From Clostridiales bacterium (GTDB lineage: Bacteria; Bacillota_A; Clostridia; Oscillospirales; Oscillospiraceae), in assembly GCA_022777455.1 (NCBI GenBank), contig JALFGI010000313.1, positions 1-23,953 of the forward strand: a DNA stretch of 23,953 nucleotides. Direction: 5' to 3'. The number at the start of each line of letters is the position of its first letter. The stretch's first letter is position 1. The translations under genes were made by a program, and so were the position numbers. The notes under the pieces were generated by a model. The model saw only the letters and a program-made list of their open reading frames with translations. It made no database searches and was not told the origin of the DNA. Positions 13,986-21,856 of the stretch are shown here, one piece after another.

Positions 13986-16271
13986 TCAATCCCGGGCGGT
14001 GGTGTCGGCAAATTGCAGCGTAACGGCGCTGCCCACGGCCAATTCCGTTCCGGCAGGCTCTTTTTGGCTGCAAACCGTCACATTGGTGGAGATTGCATCG
14101 CTGCCAATGGGGATGATGGAAAGCCCCAGCTGCCCAGCCGCCTGGCTGGCCTGCTGGCGGTTCATTCCCGTGAAATCCGGCACCGTCACCCTCCGCGCCC
14201 GGGTGGGTTCTCCCAAGTACACCAGCACCTCACTGCCGGGCAGCACGCTCTGGCCCGCTGCGGGAAGCTGGCCTGTGACCGTCTCTCCGTCGCCGATGGC
14301 GGTGAGGGTGATTTTCCCTTCTTTTAACGCAGCCTTGACTTCCTTTTCGGTCATTCCGGTGAAATCCGGCATAGAAAAGGCTTCCCCCTCCATGGAACGC
14401 TCCACCCCAAGATAAGGCAGGATGTCCGCCATGATGGCGCCCACGGTGGGAGCCGCCATCACGCCGCCGGAAATATAGATCCCGGTGCTGCGGGAGGGAG
14501 TGTCCAATGCCGCCAATACAATATACTCCGGATCCTCCATTGGCGCAATCCCAACAAATGACACGATTTTATCCAGGACACGCTGGCCGTTTTCGTCAAA
14601 TACATCAATTTTCTCGCTGGTTCCCGTTTTTCCGCCAATGGAGAACCCAGCCACATTCGCATTTTTTGCCGTTCCCTCGGTGACAACGCTGCGAATCAGC
14701 TCCCGCATGGTGGCGGAAGTCTCCGGTGAGATGGTGGTCCGCACCACCGTCGGCTCCTGCCGCAGCAGGGTGACTCCGTTTGTATCCACCACCTCCGAAA
14801 CGATGTAGGGCTCCAGCAGATTGCCGCCGTTGACCACCGAGGCGATGGCCCGCACCAGCTGCAAGGGAGTAATTTTGAAGGTCTGACCGAAGGAGCCGGA
14901 GGTCAGAGATGCGGTGCCCCATTTGTCCGTATCGGTAATCAGCTTCTTGTCGAAGAAAACGCCCTTGCTCTCCCCTGCCAGGTCGATGCCGGTTTTTTCA
15001 AGGATGCCGAAGCGTTGGATGTAATCATAAAACCGCTCCCCGCCCAGCTTCAGCGCAATGTGGGCAAAGGCGATGTTGCAGGAATTCTGCAGTGCCTGGG
15101 GCGTCTGCTCCGCCCCGTGGCCCGCCGAACGCCAGCAGTGCAGCAGCTGGGAACGGCCGGGAATCTGCTCGGCACCCCGGCAGTAAAAGGGGGTGGTCAG
15201 ATTGATGGCGCCGCAGTCCAGGGCCGCCGCCATAGTGAGCACCTTGAAGGTGGACCCGGGCTCATAACCGTCGGAGAGCACCCGGTTGCGCCACTGCTTC
15301 CACCGTGCCTCCGCCAGAGCCTTGGAATAGGTATCCTGGTCGGCGCCGCTGCTGAGAAGCTGCTGAAGCTCCGCCAACGTTTTTTCATCGGCGATCTCCA
15401 GATAATTGTTGGGATCATAGCTGCCCAGGGTAGCCATGGCCAGGATTTCCCCGGTTTTGCAGTTCATCACCAGGCCGAAGGCTCCGTTCTGGACATCATA
15501 ACGGTCAATGGCCGCTGACAATTGCTTTTCCAGGCAGGCCTGGACCGTGGTATCCAGGGTCAGAATCACATCTGCCCCCTTCCGGGAAGCCTGGAACTTC
15601 TCGTAGGAGAAGGGCATATCCATTTCATTGTTGCCCTTGGTGGTGATCACCCGCCCGGCGCTGCCCGCCAAAAAGCGATTGTAGGAGGCCTCGATGCCTT
15701 CGGTGCCGTCGTTGGAAGCATTGGTAAAGCCAATGACCTGGGCAGCCAGGGTACCGTAAGGATAAGCCCGGACGGAGGTGGGCTCAATGTGAATGCCCGA
15801 AATACCCTGTTCCTGAATATAGGCGCGGATTTGGGAGGCGGTTTCCTCCGGGATGCAGCCGCCCACCTGCTTGTAGCGCCGCCGCAGGTCCCCCGCCTGC
15901 TCTGCAATCCACTCCGCGTCCTTGTCCAGTACGCCGCTTAAAAATTCCGCAACGGACCGGATATCCGCCTTGGACTGCTTCAGCTCGTGGGGATCAAGAT
16001 ACACATTCTCCCGGTTTTCGGAGAAAGCAAGAATGTTCAGATTGCGGTCATAGATCGTCCCCCGGTCAGCAGTGACAGCGGTGGAGCGGGTCTGATTCCG
16101 CAGCGCCAGGTCAGAATAGTATTCATATTGTGTCACCATCAGGGAGTACAGCCGCGCCACCATGGGCAAAAAGGCCAGAATTCCCAGGAAAACCGCAGTC
16201 AACATTACCCGTCTGTGCTGGCCGCTGTCCATCCGCAGCCGGCCAAACTCCTTCTGCTGCCCGTCTCCCAT
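13986..16271 (-). CDS. ftsI: Class B penicillin-binding protein with two PASTA domains (FtsI/SpoVD type)
   Basis: This is the septal peptidoglycan transpeptidase, anchored by one N-terminal helix (about 22-46). The dimerisation region begins at TADRGTIYDRNLNILA (68-83). The catalytic domain has S340-TFK with nucleophile Ser340, S397-CN and K548-TG, the three canonical motifs. Two PASTA domains follow (about 633-688 and 695-756, each opening with PDFTGM). At 761 residues it matches PBP2B/SpoVD-type enzymes. The start has only a weak site (AAGGA about 10 nt upstream); an internal ATG at 16232 is possible. It follows the ftsL-like gene after 108 bp holding a strong hairpin, unusual in this packed cluster. 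Confidence 0.95.
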   Translation of the reverse strand: MGDGQQKEFGRLRMDSGQHRRVMLTAVFLGILAFLPMVARLYSLMVTQYEYYSDLALRNQTRSTAVTADRGTIYDRNLNILAFSENRENVYLDPHELKQSKADIRSVAEFLSGVLDKDAEWIAEQAGDLRRRYKQVGGCIPEETASQIRAYIQEQGISGIHIEPTSVRAYPYGTLAAQVIGFTNASNDGTEGIEASYNRFLAGSAGRVITTKGNNEMDMPFSYEKFQASRKGADVILTLDTTVQACLEKQLSAAIDRYDVQNGAFGLVMNCKTGEILAMATLGSYDPNNYLEIADEKTLAELQQLLSSGADQDTYSKALAEARWKQWRNRVLSDGYEPGSTFKVLTMAAALDCGAINLTTPFYCRGAEQIPGRSQLLHCWRSAGHGAEQTPQALQNSCNIAFAHIALKLGGERFYDYIQRFGILEKTGIDLAGESKGVFFDKKLITDTDKWGTASLTSGSFGQTFKITPLQLVRAIASVVNGGNLLEPYIVSEVVDTNGVTLLRQEPTVVRTTISPETSATMRELIRSVVTEGTAKNANVAGFSIGGKTGTSEKIDVFDENGQRVLDKIVSFVGIAPMEDPEYIVLAALDTPSRSTGIYISGGVMAAPTVGAIMADILPYLGVERSMEGEAFSMPDFTGMTEKEVKAALKEGKITLTAIGDGETVTGQLPAAGQSVLPGSEVLVYLGEPTRARRVTVPDFTGMNRQQASQAAGQLGLSIIPIGSDAISTNVTVCSQKEPAGTELAVGSAVTLQFADTTARD

Positions 16272-16301
16272 CCGTCACCGATCCTTCCGCATAATGTCAG
16301 G

Positions 16302-16334
16302 AATGGGCAGCAAGGGAACCCCTCGCCGCCCATT
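16302..16334 (-). promoter_or_regulatory. Strong hairpin between ftsL and ftsI
   Basis: On the minus strand AATGGGCGGCGAGGG pairs with CCCTTGCTGCCCATT, 15 consecutive pairs including two G-U, closed by a 3-nt loop. No U-run follows, so it is not a simple terminator. It ends about 30 nt before the ftsI start codon. It may be a processing or stabilising structure that sets ftsI expression apart from the upstream genes. Confidence 0.6.
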
Positions 16335-16379
16335 GCAGCTGCTATTATGATTCTATGGAAGACCGGGGCGGTTATTCCA

Positions 16380-16862
16380 TCAGTTCCGCTTCGGCTCCGA
16401 AAACATGCCGGCAATCAGCCAGACAAAATCGTCCCAGGCAGAGTTCTTTTCCTCTTCCTTGGGCACACTGAAGAAAACCGTAAACCTTTCTGCTTCTTCG
16501 GCGTCCACCATGCCCAATTTTTCCGCCTGCGCCCGGATTTCCTCCAGGTTGTAGCTGGTATGATATTCATGATTCAGCTTTAAATTTTCCCGCTTCAGGT
16601 CTACCAGTTGGGTTTTCATCTGGTCGTAAGCTGCCCTGGTATCCCGCAGATGATAGGCTCCCGCAATCAGGAAGGAAAGCATCACCACCGCAATCAGCAC
16701 ACCGCACAGAGCCACAGGGTCAACATAGACCTTCTGCAGCCGCCCCAGATGCAGTTCCGGGCGCTTGGCCCTGGACTTTTTGGGCTGGACCTTGGGCTGA
16801 GGCGCTTCACTGCCGAAAACATAGAACTGGCCGACATATTGAATTTCGGTTTTCTGTGCCAT
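16380..16862 (-). CDS. ftsL: FtsL-like septum protein
   Basis: The 160-residue protein has a basic cytoplasmic tail (PKKSRAKRPELHLGR), one membrane helix (about 50-70) and a predicted extracellular coiled coil (about 71-115, RDTRAAYDQMKTQLVDLKRENLKL). It ends with an ...IRAQAEKLGM segment typical of FtsL and DivIC. FtsL has little sequence conservation, so the call rests on topology and on its place between rsmH and ftsI, where ftsL always lies in dcw clusters. The C-terminal acidic/aromatic tail after residue 120 is longer than usual. AGGAGG is 8 nt upstream of the ATG. FtsL works with DivIB and DivIC to activate FtsW-FtsI. Confidence 0.8.
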   Translation of the reverse strand: MAQKTEIQYVGQFYVFGSEAPQPKVQPKKSRAKRPELHLGRLQKVYVDPVALCGVLIAVVMLSFLIAGAYHLRDTRAAYDQMKTQLVDLKRENLKLNHEYHTSYNLEEIRAQAEKLGMVDAEEAERFTVFFSVPKEEEKNSAWDDFVWLIAGMFSEPKRN

Positions 16863-16880
16863 GGCATGTTCCTCCTTCTT

Positions 16881-17816
16881 TTAAAGCTTTTCGCAGATCC
16901 GAAGTTTGGCGCTTCGGGCTCTGGGATTGCGTTCCAGCTCTTCCTCGCCGGAAACGATGGGCTTGCGGGTAATAACCTTCACCTTGGGCTTCTTTCCGCA
17001 GACACAAACCGGGAAGCTGGGCGGGCAGGTGCAGCCCTTGGCCGCCGCTGCCATTGCATTTTTCACGATCCGATCCTCCAGGGAATGGAAGGTGATTACC
17101 GCCAGCCGTCCGCCAGGATTCAGCATAGGGATGGCGTCCTCCATCACCCTGGTGACGGAATTCAGTTCGTCGTTCACAGCGATGCGGATGGCCTGGAAGC
17201 TCCGTTTGGCGGGGTGCTGCTTTTCCCGCAAGGCGGAAGCGGGCATGGCCGAACGAATGACGTCCACCAGCTCCAGCGTCGTTGCGATGGGAGCGGTCTC
17301 CCGCCGTTTGCAGATGGCGGAGGCGATCTGGGGGGCAAAGCGTTCCTCGCCGTACTCGTAGAGAATGCGCTTCAGCTCTTCATAGGGCCAGGTGTTCACC
17401 ACCGTGTGGGCATTCAAAGAATCGGAGGCATCCATGCGCATATCCAGCGGCGCATCCACCATATAGGAAAAGCCCCTGGAACCGTCGTCCAGCTGGGGAG
17501 AGGACACCCCCAGGTCCAGCAGAATGCCGTCCACGCCGGGAACATTCAGCTGCTGCAAAACCGAGGCAATCTCACAGAAATTGGAGTGCACCAGGGTCAC
17601 CCGGTCGCTGTAAGGGGCAAGTCGCTTTCCCGCTGCCGCAAGGGCAACTTCGTCCCGATCGATGCCGATGAGACGGCCTGTGGTAAGCCTTGCGGCAATC
17701 TGGCTGGAGTGACCGGCACCGCCCAGGGTACCGTCTACATAAATCCCCTCCGGCTTGATGGCAAGCCCTTCGATGCACTCGTCCAGCAGGACGGAAACAT
17801 GATGAAATTCACTCAT
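16881..17816 (-). CDS. rsmH: RsmH (MraW): 16S rRNA C1402 N4-methyltransferase
   Basis: RsmH methylates N4 of cytidine 1402 in the P-site region of 16S rRNA with SAM as donor. The 311-residue protein starts with HHVSVLLDECIEGL and has the SAM motif YVDGTLGGAGHSSQI (26-40), GILLDLGVSSPQLDD, GFSYMVDAPLDMRMD and AVITFHSLEDRIVK, all hallmarks of the family. The start overlaps the mraZ stop by 4 bp (ATGA). Notably RsmI, which 2'-O-methylates the same nucleotide, is also encoded in this window. Confidence 0.97.
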   Translation of the reverse strand: MSEFHHVSVLLDECIEGLAIKPEGIYVDGTLGGAGHSSQIAARLTTGRLIGIDRDEVALAAAGKRLAPYSDRVTLVHSNFCEIASVLQQLNVPGVDGILLDLGVSSPQLDDGSRGFSYMVDAPLDMRMDASDSLNAHTVVNTWPYEELKRILYEYGEERFAPQIASAICKRRETAPIATTLELVDVIRSAMPASALREKQHPAKRSFQAIRIAVNDELNSVTRVMEDAIPMLNPGGRLAVITFHSLEDRIVKNAMAAAAKGCTCPPSFPVCVCGKKPKVKVITRKPIVSGEEELERNPRARSAKLRICEKL

Positions 17817-18241
17817 AGTCCGATTGCCTCCAGGGATGCCAGCAGCTTTTCGGGGGTGAGGTTCTCTTCCTCGAACCGGGCGAATTCCTCCGCGTCCCAG
17901 ATCTCCGCCTGACCGGCCCGGCCAACCATCATGACCTCACGGTCGATGCCGGCATAATTCGTCAGAAAAGGAGTCAGGCTGAAGCGGAACTGCTTATCGG
18001 GGGTACACTCCGCCGCATTCATAAAAATCAGGCTGGTGGCTCCACCCCGCTGGGAAATGCTCAGGGCGTTGAAGTTGTCGCTGAGGGTTTTCCACTCCGC
18101 GGCAGTGTAAACGGTGAGGCAGCGATGACCGCAATTGACGCCAAAGGTCACATAAAACTGGTCACCCAGCTCTTCCCGCAGCTTCGCGGGCACGATGAGA
18201 CGGTTCTTCTCGTCCAGCTTGGCGCTGTATTTGCCGATCAT
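17813..18241 (-). CDS. mraZ: MraZ transcriptional regulator
   Basis: MraZ is a DNA-binding regulator that heads dcw clusters and represses or tunes its own operon. The 142-residue protein has two SpoVT/AbrB-type domains: IGKYSAKLDEKNRLIVPAKLREEL at the N-terminus, and a second half around DKQFRFSLTPFLTNYAGIDREVMMVG. It ends with the usual EIWDAEEFARFEEE region. AGGAGG precedes the ATG. Its leader contains four phased half-sites that fit an MraZ operator, and the coupled downstream genes run through murG and divIB. Confidence 0.97.
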   Translation of the reverse strand: MIGKYSAKLDEKNRLIVPAKLREELGDQFYVTFGVNCGHRCLTVYTAAEWKTLSDNFNALSISQRGGATSLIFMNAAECTPDKQFRFSLTPFLTNYAGIDREVMMVGRAGQAEIWDAEEFARFEEENLTPEKLLASLEAIGL

Positions 18242-18254
18242 AAGCTCCCTCCTC

Positions 18255-18292
18255 TCCCTTTTACTCCACTTTATATCCCTTTTGCTCCACTT
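18255..18292 (-). promoter_or_regulatory. Putative MraZ operator (four phased GG(G/A) half-sites)
   Basis: The minus-strand leader of mraZ carries two copies of AAGTGGAG(C/T)AAAAGGGA, 21 bp apart (18276-18292 and 18255-18271). The TGG/GGG cores recur at 10, 11 and 10 bp, one helical turn each. Known MraZ operators are short direct repeats (TGGGN or GTGG type) spaced by one turn in the same position, so this is very likely the autoregulatory site. Confidence 0.8.
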
Positions 18293-18298
18293 GGGGCT

Positions 18299-18327
18299 AT
18301 TATAACCTCCCCATAGGAAAAAATCAA
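18299..18327 (-). promoter_or_regulatory. Promoter of the mraZ/dcw operon
   Basis: The minus strand has TTGATT (18322-18327), a 17-bp spacer and TATAAT (18299-18304). Transcription would start near 18292, at the edge of the first MraZ half-site. The leader is about 50 nt. Confidence 0.88.
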
Positions 18328-18347
18328 TCTTTTTTCCTTTGATTTTT
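18319..18347 (-). terminator. Possible AT-rich terminator of clpC overlapping the mraZ -35
   Basis: AAAAATCAA (18319-18327) and TTGATTTTT (18339-18347) form a perfect 9-bp inverted repeat with an 11-nt A-rich loop; on the minus strand it is followed by T residues then CC. The stem is weak in GC, so termination efficiency is doubtful. It is the only candidate between the clpC stop and mraZ. Confidence 0.4.
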
Positions 18348-18408
18348 CATATTCCGGTGTTATTTTCTTTAAAAATCGAGGATTTTATCGAATATTTGTT
18401 CAATAATA

Positions 18409-20736
18409 TTAGCTTTGAAAGGAAAGCGTTCCCTCATGGATGCTCCCCCGTACCCGGGTGGGACGGCGGCTGCAGCCCAACAGGAAGCTGGAAAGTGCCC
18501 CTTCCACCTCGGTCTGCACCATCCTGCGCAGCTGCCGGGCTCCGTCCTTGCCCCGGCAGCGGGCGCTGAGGCTGGCGGCCAATTCCACCGGCAGATTCAG
18601 CTGAATCCCCGCCGCCGCGGCCCGCTCCTGCAGCGCCCGGAGGTATTTTTCCGCGATGCGCTCCATGGCTGCTTCGTCCAGGGGTTCAAAGCGAACGGAG
18701 GCATCCAGTCTGCCCAGAAACTCCGGGGTGAACACCTGGCGGATGGCCTCCTCCACCTGACTGTTTTTTCCGTCGGAGCAGAAACCCAGGCCATCCCCTC
18801 GGACGCCGCTGCCCACATTGGAGGTCATTACAACGATGGTGTTCTTGAAGTTGACCCGCCGCCCGGTGGAATCGGTGAGTACCCCCTCCTCCATGATCTG
18901 CAGCAGGAGGCCCAGCACCTCCGGATGGGCTTTTTCCACCTCGTCCAGCAGTACCAGACTGTAGGGCCGCCGCCGCACCGCTTCCGTCAGCTTTCCCCCT
19001 TCCTCATAGCCCACATAGCCGGGAGGCGCGCCAATCAACCGGGATACGGAGTGCTTCTCCATATATTCCGTCATATCCAGTCGGATCATGGCGTTATTGC
19101 TGCCGTAAACCTCCTCCGCCAAAGCCCGGCACAGCTCGGTTTTTCCCACCCCGGTGGGGCCGGTGAAAAGCAGGCAGGCAATGGGGCGGTTTTCATCCCG
19201 GATGCCGGAAAAGCCCCGGCGCACCGCTTCCGACACGGTCTGTACCGCCTTGGGCTGGCCCATCACATGTTTTTCCAGAAGCTTTTCCAGCCCCAGCAGG
19301 CGCTCCCGTTCCCCGGCGGTCAGCCGCCCCACCGGGATGCCGGTGCGGGCGGAAACCACCCAGGCGATATCGGAGGCAGTCACCGTCCGCGCCCGGCGGG
19401 TTTCCCCAGGCTGGGTCATCATGGTCTGCATTTTGTCCCGCAGCTCCGCCGCCTTTTCAAATCGCCGCTCCCGCACTGCCTCGTGGAGCTCCTCTTCCAG
19501 TTCCTTTCTGGCCGTGCCGCCCCGGGTCAGGCGCATCTCCTCCATTCTGGCCCGGGAAGCGCCCTCGTCCAGCAGGTCAATGGCTTTGTCCGGCAGGTAT
19601 AATTCCGGCAGATACCGCACGGACAGCCGCACCGACTCTTTCAGGGCCTCCTCAGAAATCCGCAGCCGGTGGTGCCGTTCCAGCCCCGGCTTCAGTGCCC
19701 GCAGAATGGCCAGTGTGGTCTCGCTGCCCGGCTCCTCCACCGCCACCGCCCGGAAACGCCGCTCCAACGCTGCGTCCTTCTCAATATATTTCCGGTACTC
19801 CTCCAGAGTGGTGGCCCCCAGCATCTGCAGTTCCCCACGGCCCAGGGCGGGCTTAAAGATATTGGCTGCGTCAATGGCTCCCTCCGCCGCGCCCGCGCCC
19901 ACGATGGTGTGCATTTCGTCCACAAACAAAATCACATCCCCCGTGCGGTGGATCTCCGCCAATACATCCCGCAGCCGTTCTTCAAATTCTCCCCGGTATT
20001 TGGTGCCCGCCACCAGGCTTGCCATGTTCAGGCTGACAAGCCTTTTGTCTTTCAGCTGGGGCGGCACGTTCCCCACCGCCATCCGCTGAGCCAGCCCCTC
20101 GGCGATGGCCGTTTTCCCCACCCCAGGCTCCCCCACCAGGGCTGGGTTATTCTTGTTTTTCCGGCAGAGAATGCTGATCACCGTGTCAATTTCCCTGTCC
20201 CGACCAATCACCGGCTCCATGGCCGACGCTTTCACGATGAGGTCCTCGCTGAATTGTTCCAACAGTTTCGTTGTGACCGCCTCCTTTTTCCCCCTTGCGG
20301 GAGCATATTGCTCCCGCTGCAAACATTCCACCGTATGGGTAAACAGCACATTCGCACCGATCCCGAAAATCTGAAGCAGCTTCCCCGCCTCCGTATCCTC
20401 TGCCCTGGAAAGCGCCAGCAGTACATGAATGGGCAGGATCTCCCGGTTGTTCCGGCCACGGGCCTCCTGGGCAGCAAGACGAAATACCTCTTTGGCCTTG
20501 GCCGTAAAACCCTGGGGCAGCGGCAGATCCGGGGTCCCCGCGCCGTAGAGCAGCTGTGCCATGGCTCCCACCGCCTCCGGTTCCACTCCCAGCAGGCGCA
20601 GCATGGTGCCGATCTGCCCGGGCTGATCCAGCAGCGCCAGCAAAATGTGAATGGTGCCCACATAGCTGTGGCCCAATGCCCGGGCTTTTTCGCCGGAAGT
20701 GCGGATCAGTTCGCAGGTCAGCAAATGATAACGCAT
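18409..20736 (-). CDS. clpC: ClpC-type AAA+ unfoldase (Clp protease ATPase subunit)
   Basis: Clp/Hsp100 ATPases unfold proteins and feed them to ClpP. The 775-residue protein has an N-terminal Clp repeat domain (about 1-145), a first AAA+ module (Walker A GEPGVGKT 202-209, Walker B VILFVDE 268-274) and a middle segment with a UVR motif (about 411-440, [20 protein letters not shown]), typical of ClpC rather than ClpB. A second AAA+ module follows (GPTGVGKT 526-533, LVLLDEVEK 594-602), with an LGF tripeptide (650-652), the ClpP-docking loop. The ATG at 20736 has AGGAGG 8 nt upstream; an in-frame extension to 20877 runs into the ferredoxin promoter and is rejected. It is not with ctsR, mcsA or mcsB, unlike Bacillus. 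Confidence 0.93.
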   Translation of the reverse strand: MRYHLLTCELIRTSGEKARALGHSYVGTIHILLALLDQPGQIGTMLRLLGVEPEAVGAMAQLLYGAGTPDLPLPQGFTAKAKEVFRLAAQEARGRNNREILPIHVLLALSRAEDTEAGKLLQIFGIGANVLFTHTVECLQREQYAPARGKKEAVTTKLLEQFSEDLIVKASAMEPVIGRDREIDTVISILCRKNKNNPALVGEPGVGKTAIAEGLAQRMAVGNVPPQLKDKRLVSLNMASLVAGTKYRGEFEERLRDVLAEIHRTGDVILFVDEMHTIVGAGAAEGAIDAANIFKPALGRGELQMLGATTLEEYRKYIEKDAALERRFRAVAVEEPGSETTLAILRALKPGLERHHRLRISEEALKESVRLSVRYLPELYLPDKAIDLLDEGASRARMEEMRLTRGGTARKELEEELHEAVRERRFEKAAELRDKMQTMMTQPGETRRARTVTASDIAWVVSARTGIPVGRLTAGERERLLGLEKLLEKHVMGQPKAVQTVSEAVRRGFSGIRDENRPIACLLFTGPTGVGKTELCRALAEEVYGSNNAMIRLDMTEYMEKHSVSRLIGAPPGYVGYEEGGKLTEAVRRRPYSLVLLDEVEKAHPEVLGLLLQIMEEGVLTDSTGRRVNFKNTIVVMTSNVGSGVRGDGLGFCSDGKNSQVEEAIRQVFTPEFLGRLDASVRFEPLDEAAMERIAEKYLRALQERAAAAGIQLNLPVELAASLSARCRGKDGARQLRRMVQTEVEGALSSFLLGCSRRPTRVRGSIHEGTLSFQS

Positions 20737-20794
20737 CAATTGGCCCTCCTTTTCCAAAAAATTCTTTCCATGGGAATTCCGAAATATACGATTT

Positions 20795-20824
20795 TTTTGA
20801 AAAAGGGAATTGCAATTTTCAAAA
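20795..20824. promoter_or_regulatory. Inverted repeat in the clpC/ferredoxin control region
   Basis: TTTTGAAAA (20795-20803) and its exact complement TTTTCAAAA (20816-20824) are 12 nt apart, two helical turns between centres. The site overlaps the -35 of the ferredoxin promoter and lies about 60-90 bp upstream of clpC, so a bound dimer could control either gene. It does not match the CtsR or CIRCE consensus. Confidence 0.4.
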
Positions 20825-20837
20825 TCCATGCTAGAAT
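20810..20837 (+). promoter_or_regulatory. Promoter of the ferredoxin gene
   Basis: TTGCAA (20810-20815), a 16-bp spacer and TAGAAT (20832-20837) with a preceding TGC (extended -10). The leader to the ATG at 20892 is about 50 nt. Confidence 0.75.
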
Positions 20838-20891
20838 GAAGATGCGTCCTCCTGTGGGCGCAAAAAAATAAAACCATAAGGAGGTTACATC

Positions 20892-21062
20892 ATGGCTTTT
20901 AACATTACCGATGCCTGCGTGAAGTGCGGCTCCTGCGCCGATCAGTGCCCCGTTGAGGCTATTTCCGAGGGCGAGGACAAGTACGTCATCGATCCCGATG
21001 TCTGCGTCAGCTGCGGTTCCTGCGCTGATCAGTGCCCCGCTGAAGCCATCGAGGAAGGCTAA
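20892..21062 (+). CDS. 2[4Fe-4S] ferredoxin
   Basis: This 56-residue protein is a clostridial-type ferredoxin, a low-potential electron carrier of fermentative metabolism (hydrogenase, pyruvate:ferredoxin oxidoreductase and similar partners). It has two C-x2-C-x2-C-x3-C-P clusters: Cys 9, 12, 15, 19 and Cys 38, 41, 44, 48, the two halves being near-identical (CGSCADQCP twice), a classic internal duplication. It is too short for common gene-length cut-offs. AAGGAGG lies 7 nt before the ATG. It is monocistronic, with its own promoter and terminator, and its simple, repeated codon use suggests high expression. Confidence 0.96.
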   Translation: MAFNITDACVKCGSCADQCPVEAISEGEDKYVIDPDVCVSCGSCADQCPAEAIEEG

Positions 21063-21077
21063 TTCTTCCGCGTTCAG

Positions 21078-21120
21078 GTCGGCCTGCCCTGCTTCTTCGC
21101 AGTGCAGGCCGACTTTTCTT
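21078..21120 (+). terminator. Terminator of the ferredoxin gene
   Basis: GTCGGCCTGC (21078-21087) pairs perfectly with GCAGGCCGAC (21104-21113). The loop contains a further CTGC/GCAG stem, and TTTTCTT follows. It starts 15 nt after the stop codon. Confidence 0.92.
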
Positions 21121-21158
21121 ATGGATTCCAAAAGTTTTTTGATTTTTATGGAGGCATT

Positions 21159-21854
21159 ATGGAATACCTTCCCCATGGGCTCCAATTGGACATCCCCAAA
21201 GGATGCTTTCCCCTCACCACCGACTCCATGGTGCTGGCCCACTTTGCCGGCGACCTGGGGACCCGGTCCGTGCTGGACCTGGGGTCCGGCTGCGGCACCC
21301 TGGGGCTGCTGCTGTGCGCCCGGAGCCAGTACTGCCGGGTCACCGGCGTGGAGCTGGATGAGGCTGCCCACCACGCCGCAGGGGAAAACATCCGCCGCAA
21401 CGCGCTGGACCAACGCATGGAAAGTATATGCGCCGACCTGCGGCGAGTTCCCGGGCTTTTTGCCCCGGGGCACTTTGAATGCTGTATTTCCAATCCTCCT
21501 TATTTTTCCGGCGGTCCGGCAGCCGGAATCCCCCGGGCCCGGCGGGAGGATGCCTGCACCCTGGCGGAGCTGATGAAGGCCGCCGCCTGGGCGCTGAAAT
21601 TCGGCGGTGACTTCTTTCTGGTGCACCGGCCGGAACGGCTGGGGCAGATCATCGCCCTGGGAGCGGAAAACAAGCTGGAAGCCAAGCAGCTGACCCTGGT
21701 GCGCCACCGGGAGGACGGCCCCATCGCCCTGGTGCTGCTGAAGCTGCGCAAGGGCGCAAAACCGGGGCTTTCCATGGGGGAATGGAGCCTGCACCATCCC
21801 GACGGCTCCCCCACAAGCATCTATCAAGAAATCTATCACATCCGGGAGGATTAA
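21159..21854 (+). CDS. trmN6: TrmN6-like methyltransferase (tRNA1(Val) A37 N6 family)
   Basis: The 231-residue protein has the SAM motif VLDLGSGCGTLGLLL (38-52), GVELDEAA, and NPPY (112-115), the N6-adenine/amino methyltransferase motif. The start (EYLPHGLQLDIPKGCFPLTTDSMVLAHF) is characteristic of the YfiC/TrmN6 group, which methylates A37 of tRNA-Val in E. coli; the substrate here is inferred. The ATG at 21159 is chosen because GGAGG is 4 nt upstream; an upstream GTG at 21102 lies inside the ferredoxin terminator. rsmI begins 2 nt after its stop, so the two RNA-methyltransferase genes form one unit. Confidence 0.85.
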   Translation: MEYLPHGLQLDIPKGCFPLTTDSMVLAHFAGDLGTRSVLDLGSGCGTLGLLLCARSQYCRVTGVELDEAAHHAAGENIRRNALDQRMESICADLRRVPGLFAPGHFECCISNPPYFSGGPAAGIPRARREDACTLAELMKAAAWALKFGGDFFLVHRPERLGQIIALGAENKLEAKQLTLVRHREDGPIALVLLKLRKGAKPGLSMGEWSLHHPDGSPTSIYQEIYHIRED

Positions 21855-21856
21855 CC

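Noticed and set aside
13999..17912. Plus-strand open frames opposite ftsI and rsmH
   Set aside because: Shadows of coding sequence on the minus strand; the compositional bias (His, Gln, Gly, Arg) is typical of antisense frames.
20737..20877. 47-residue N-terminal extension of ClpC
   Set aside because: The extension covers the divergent promoter and inverted repeat; the ATG at 20736 has AGGAGG at the right distance and aligns with the start of the Clp N-domain.
20736..21839. Minus-strand open frame of over 360 codons opposite the ferredoxin and TrmN6-like genes
   Set aside because: It crosses the ferredoxin gene, its terminator and the control region and has no homology pattern; the plus-strand genes have ribosome binding sites and motifs.
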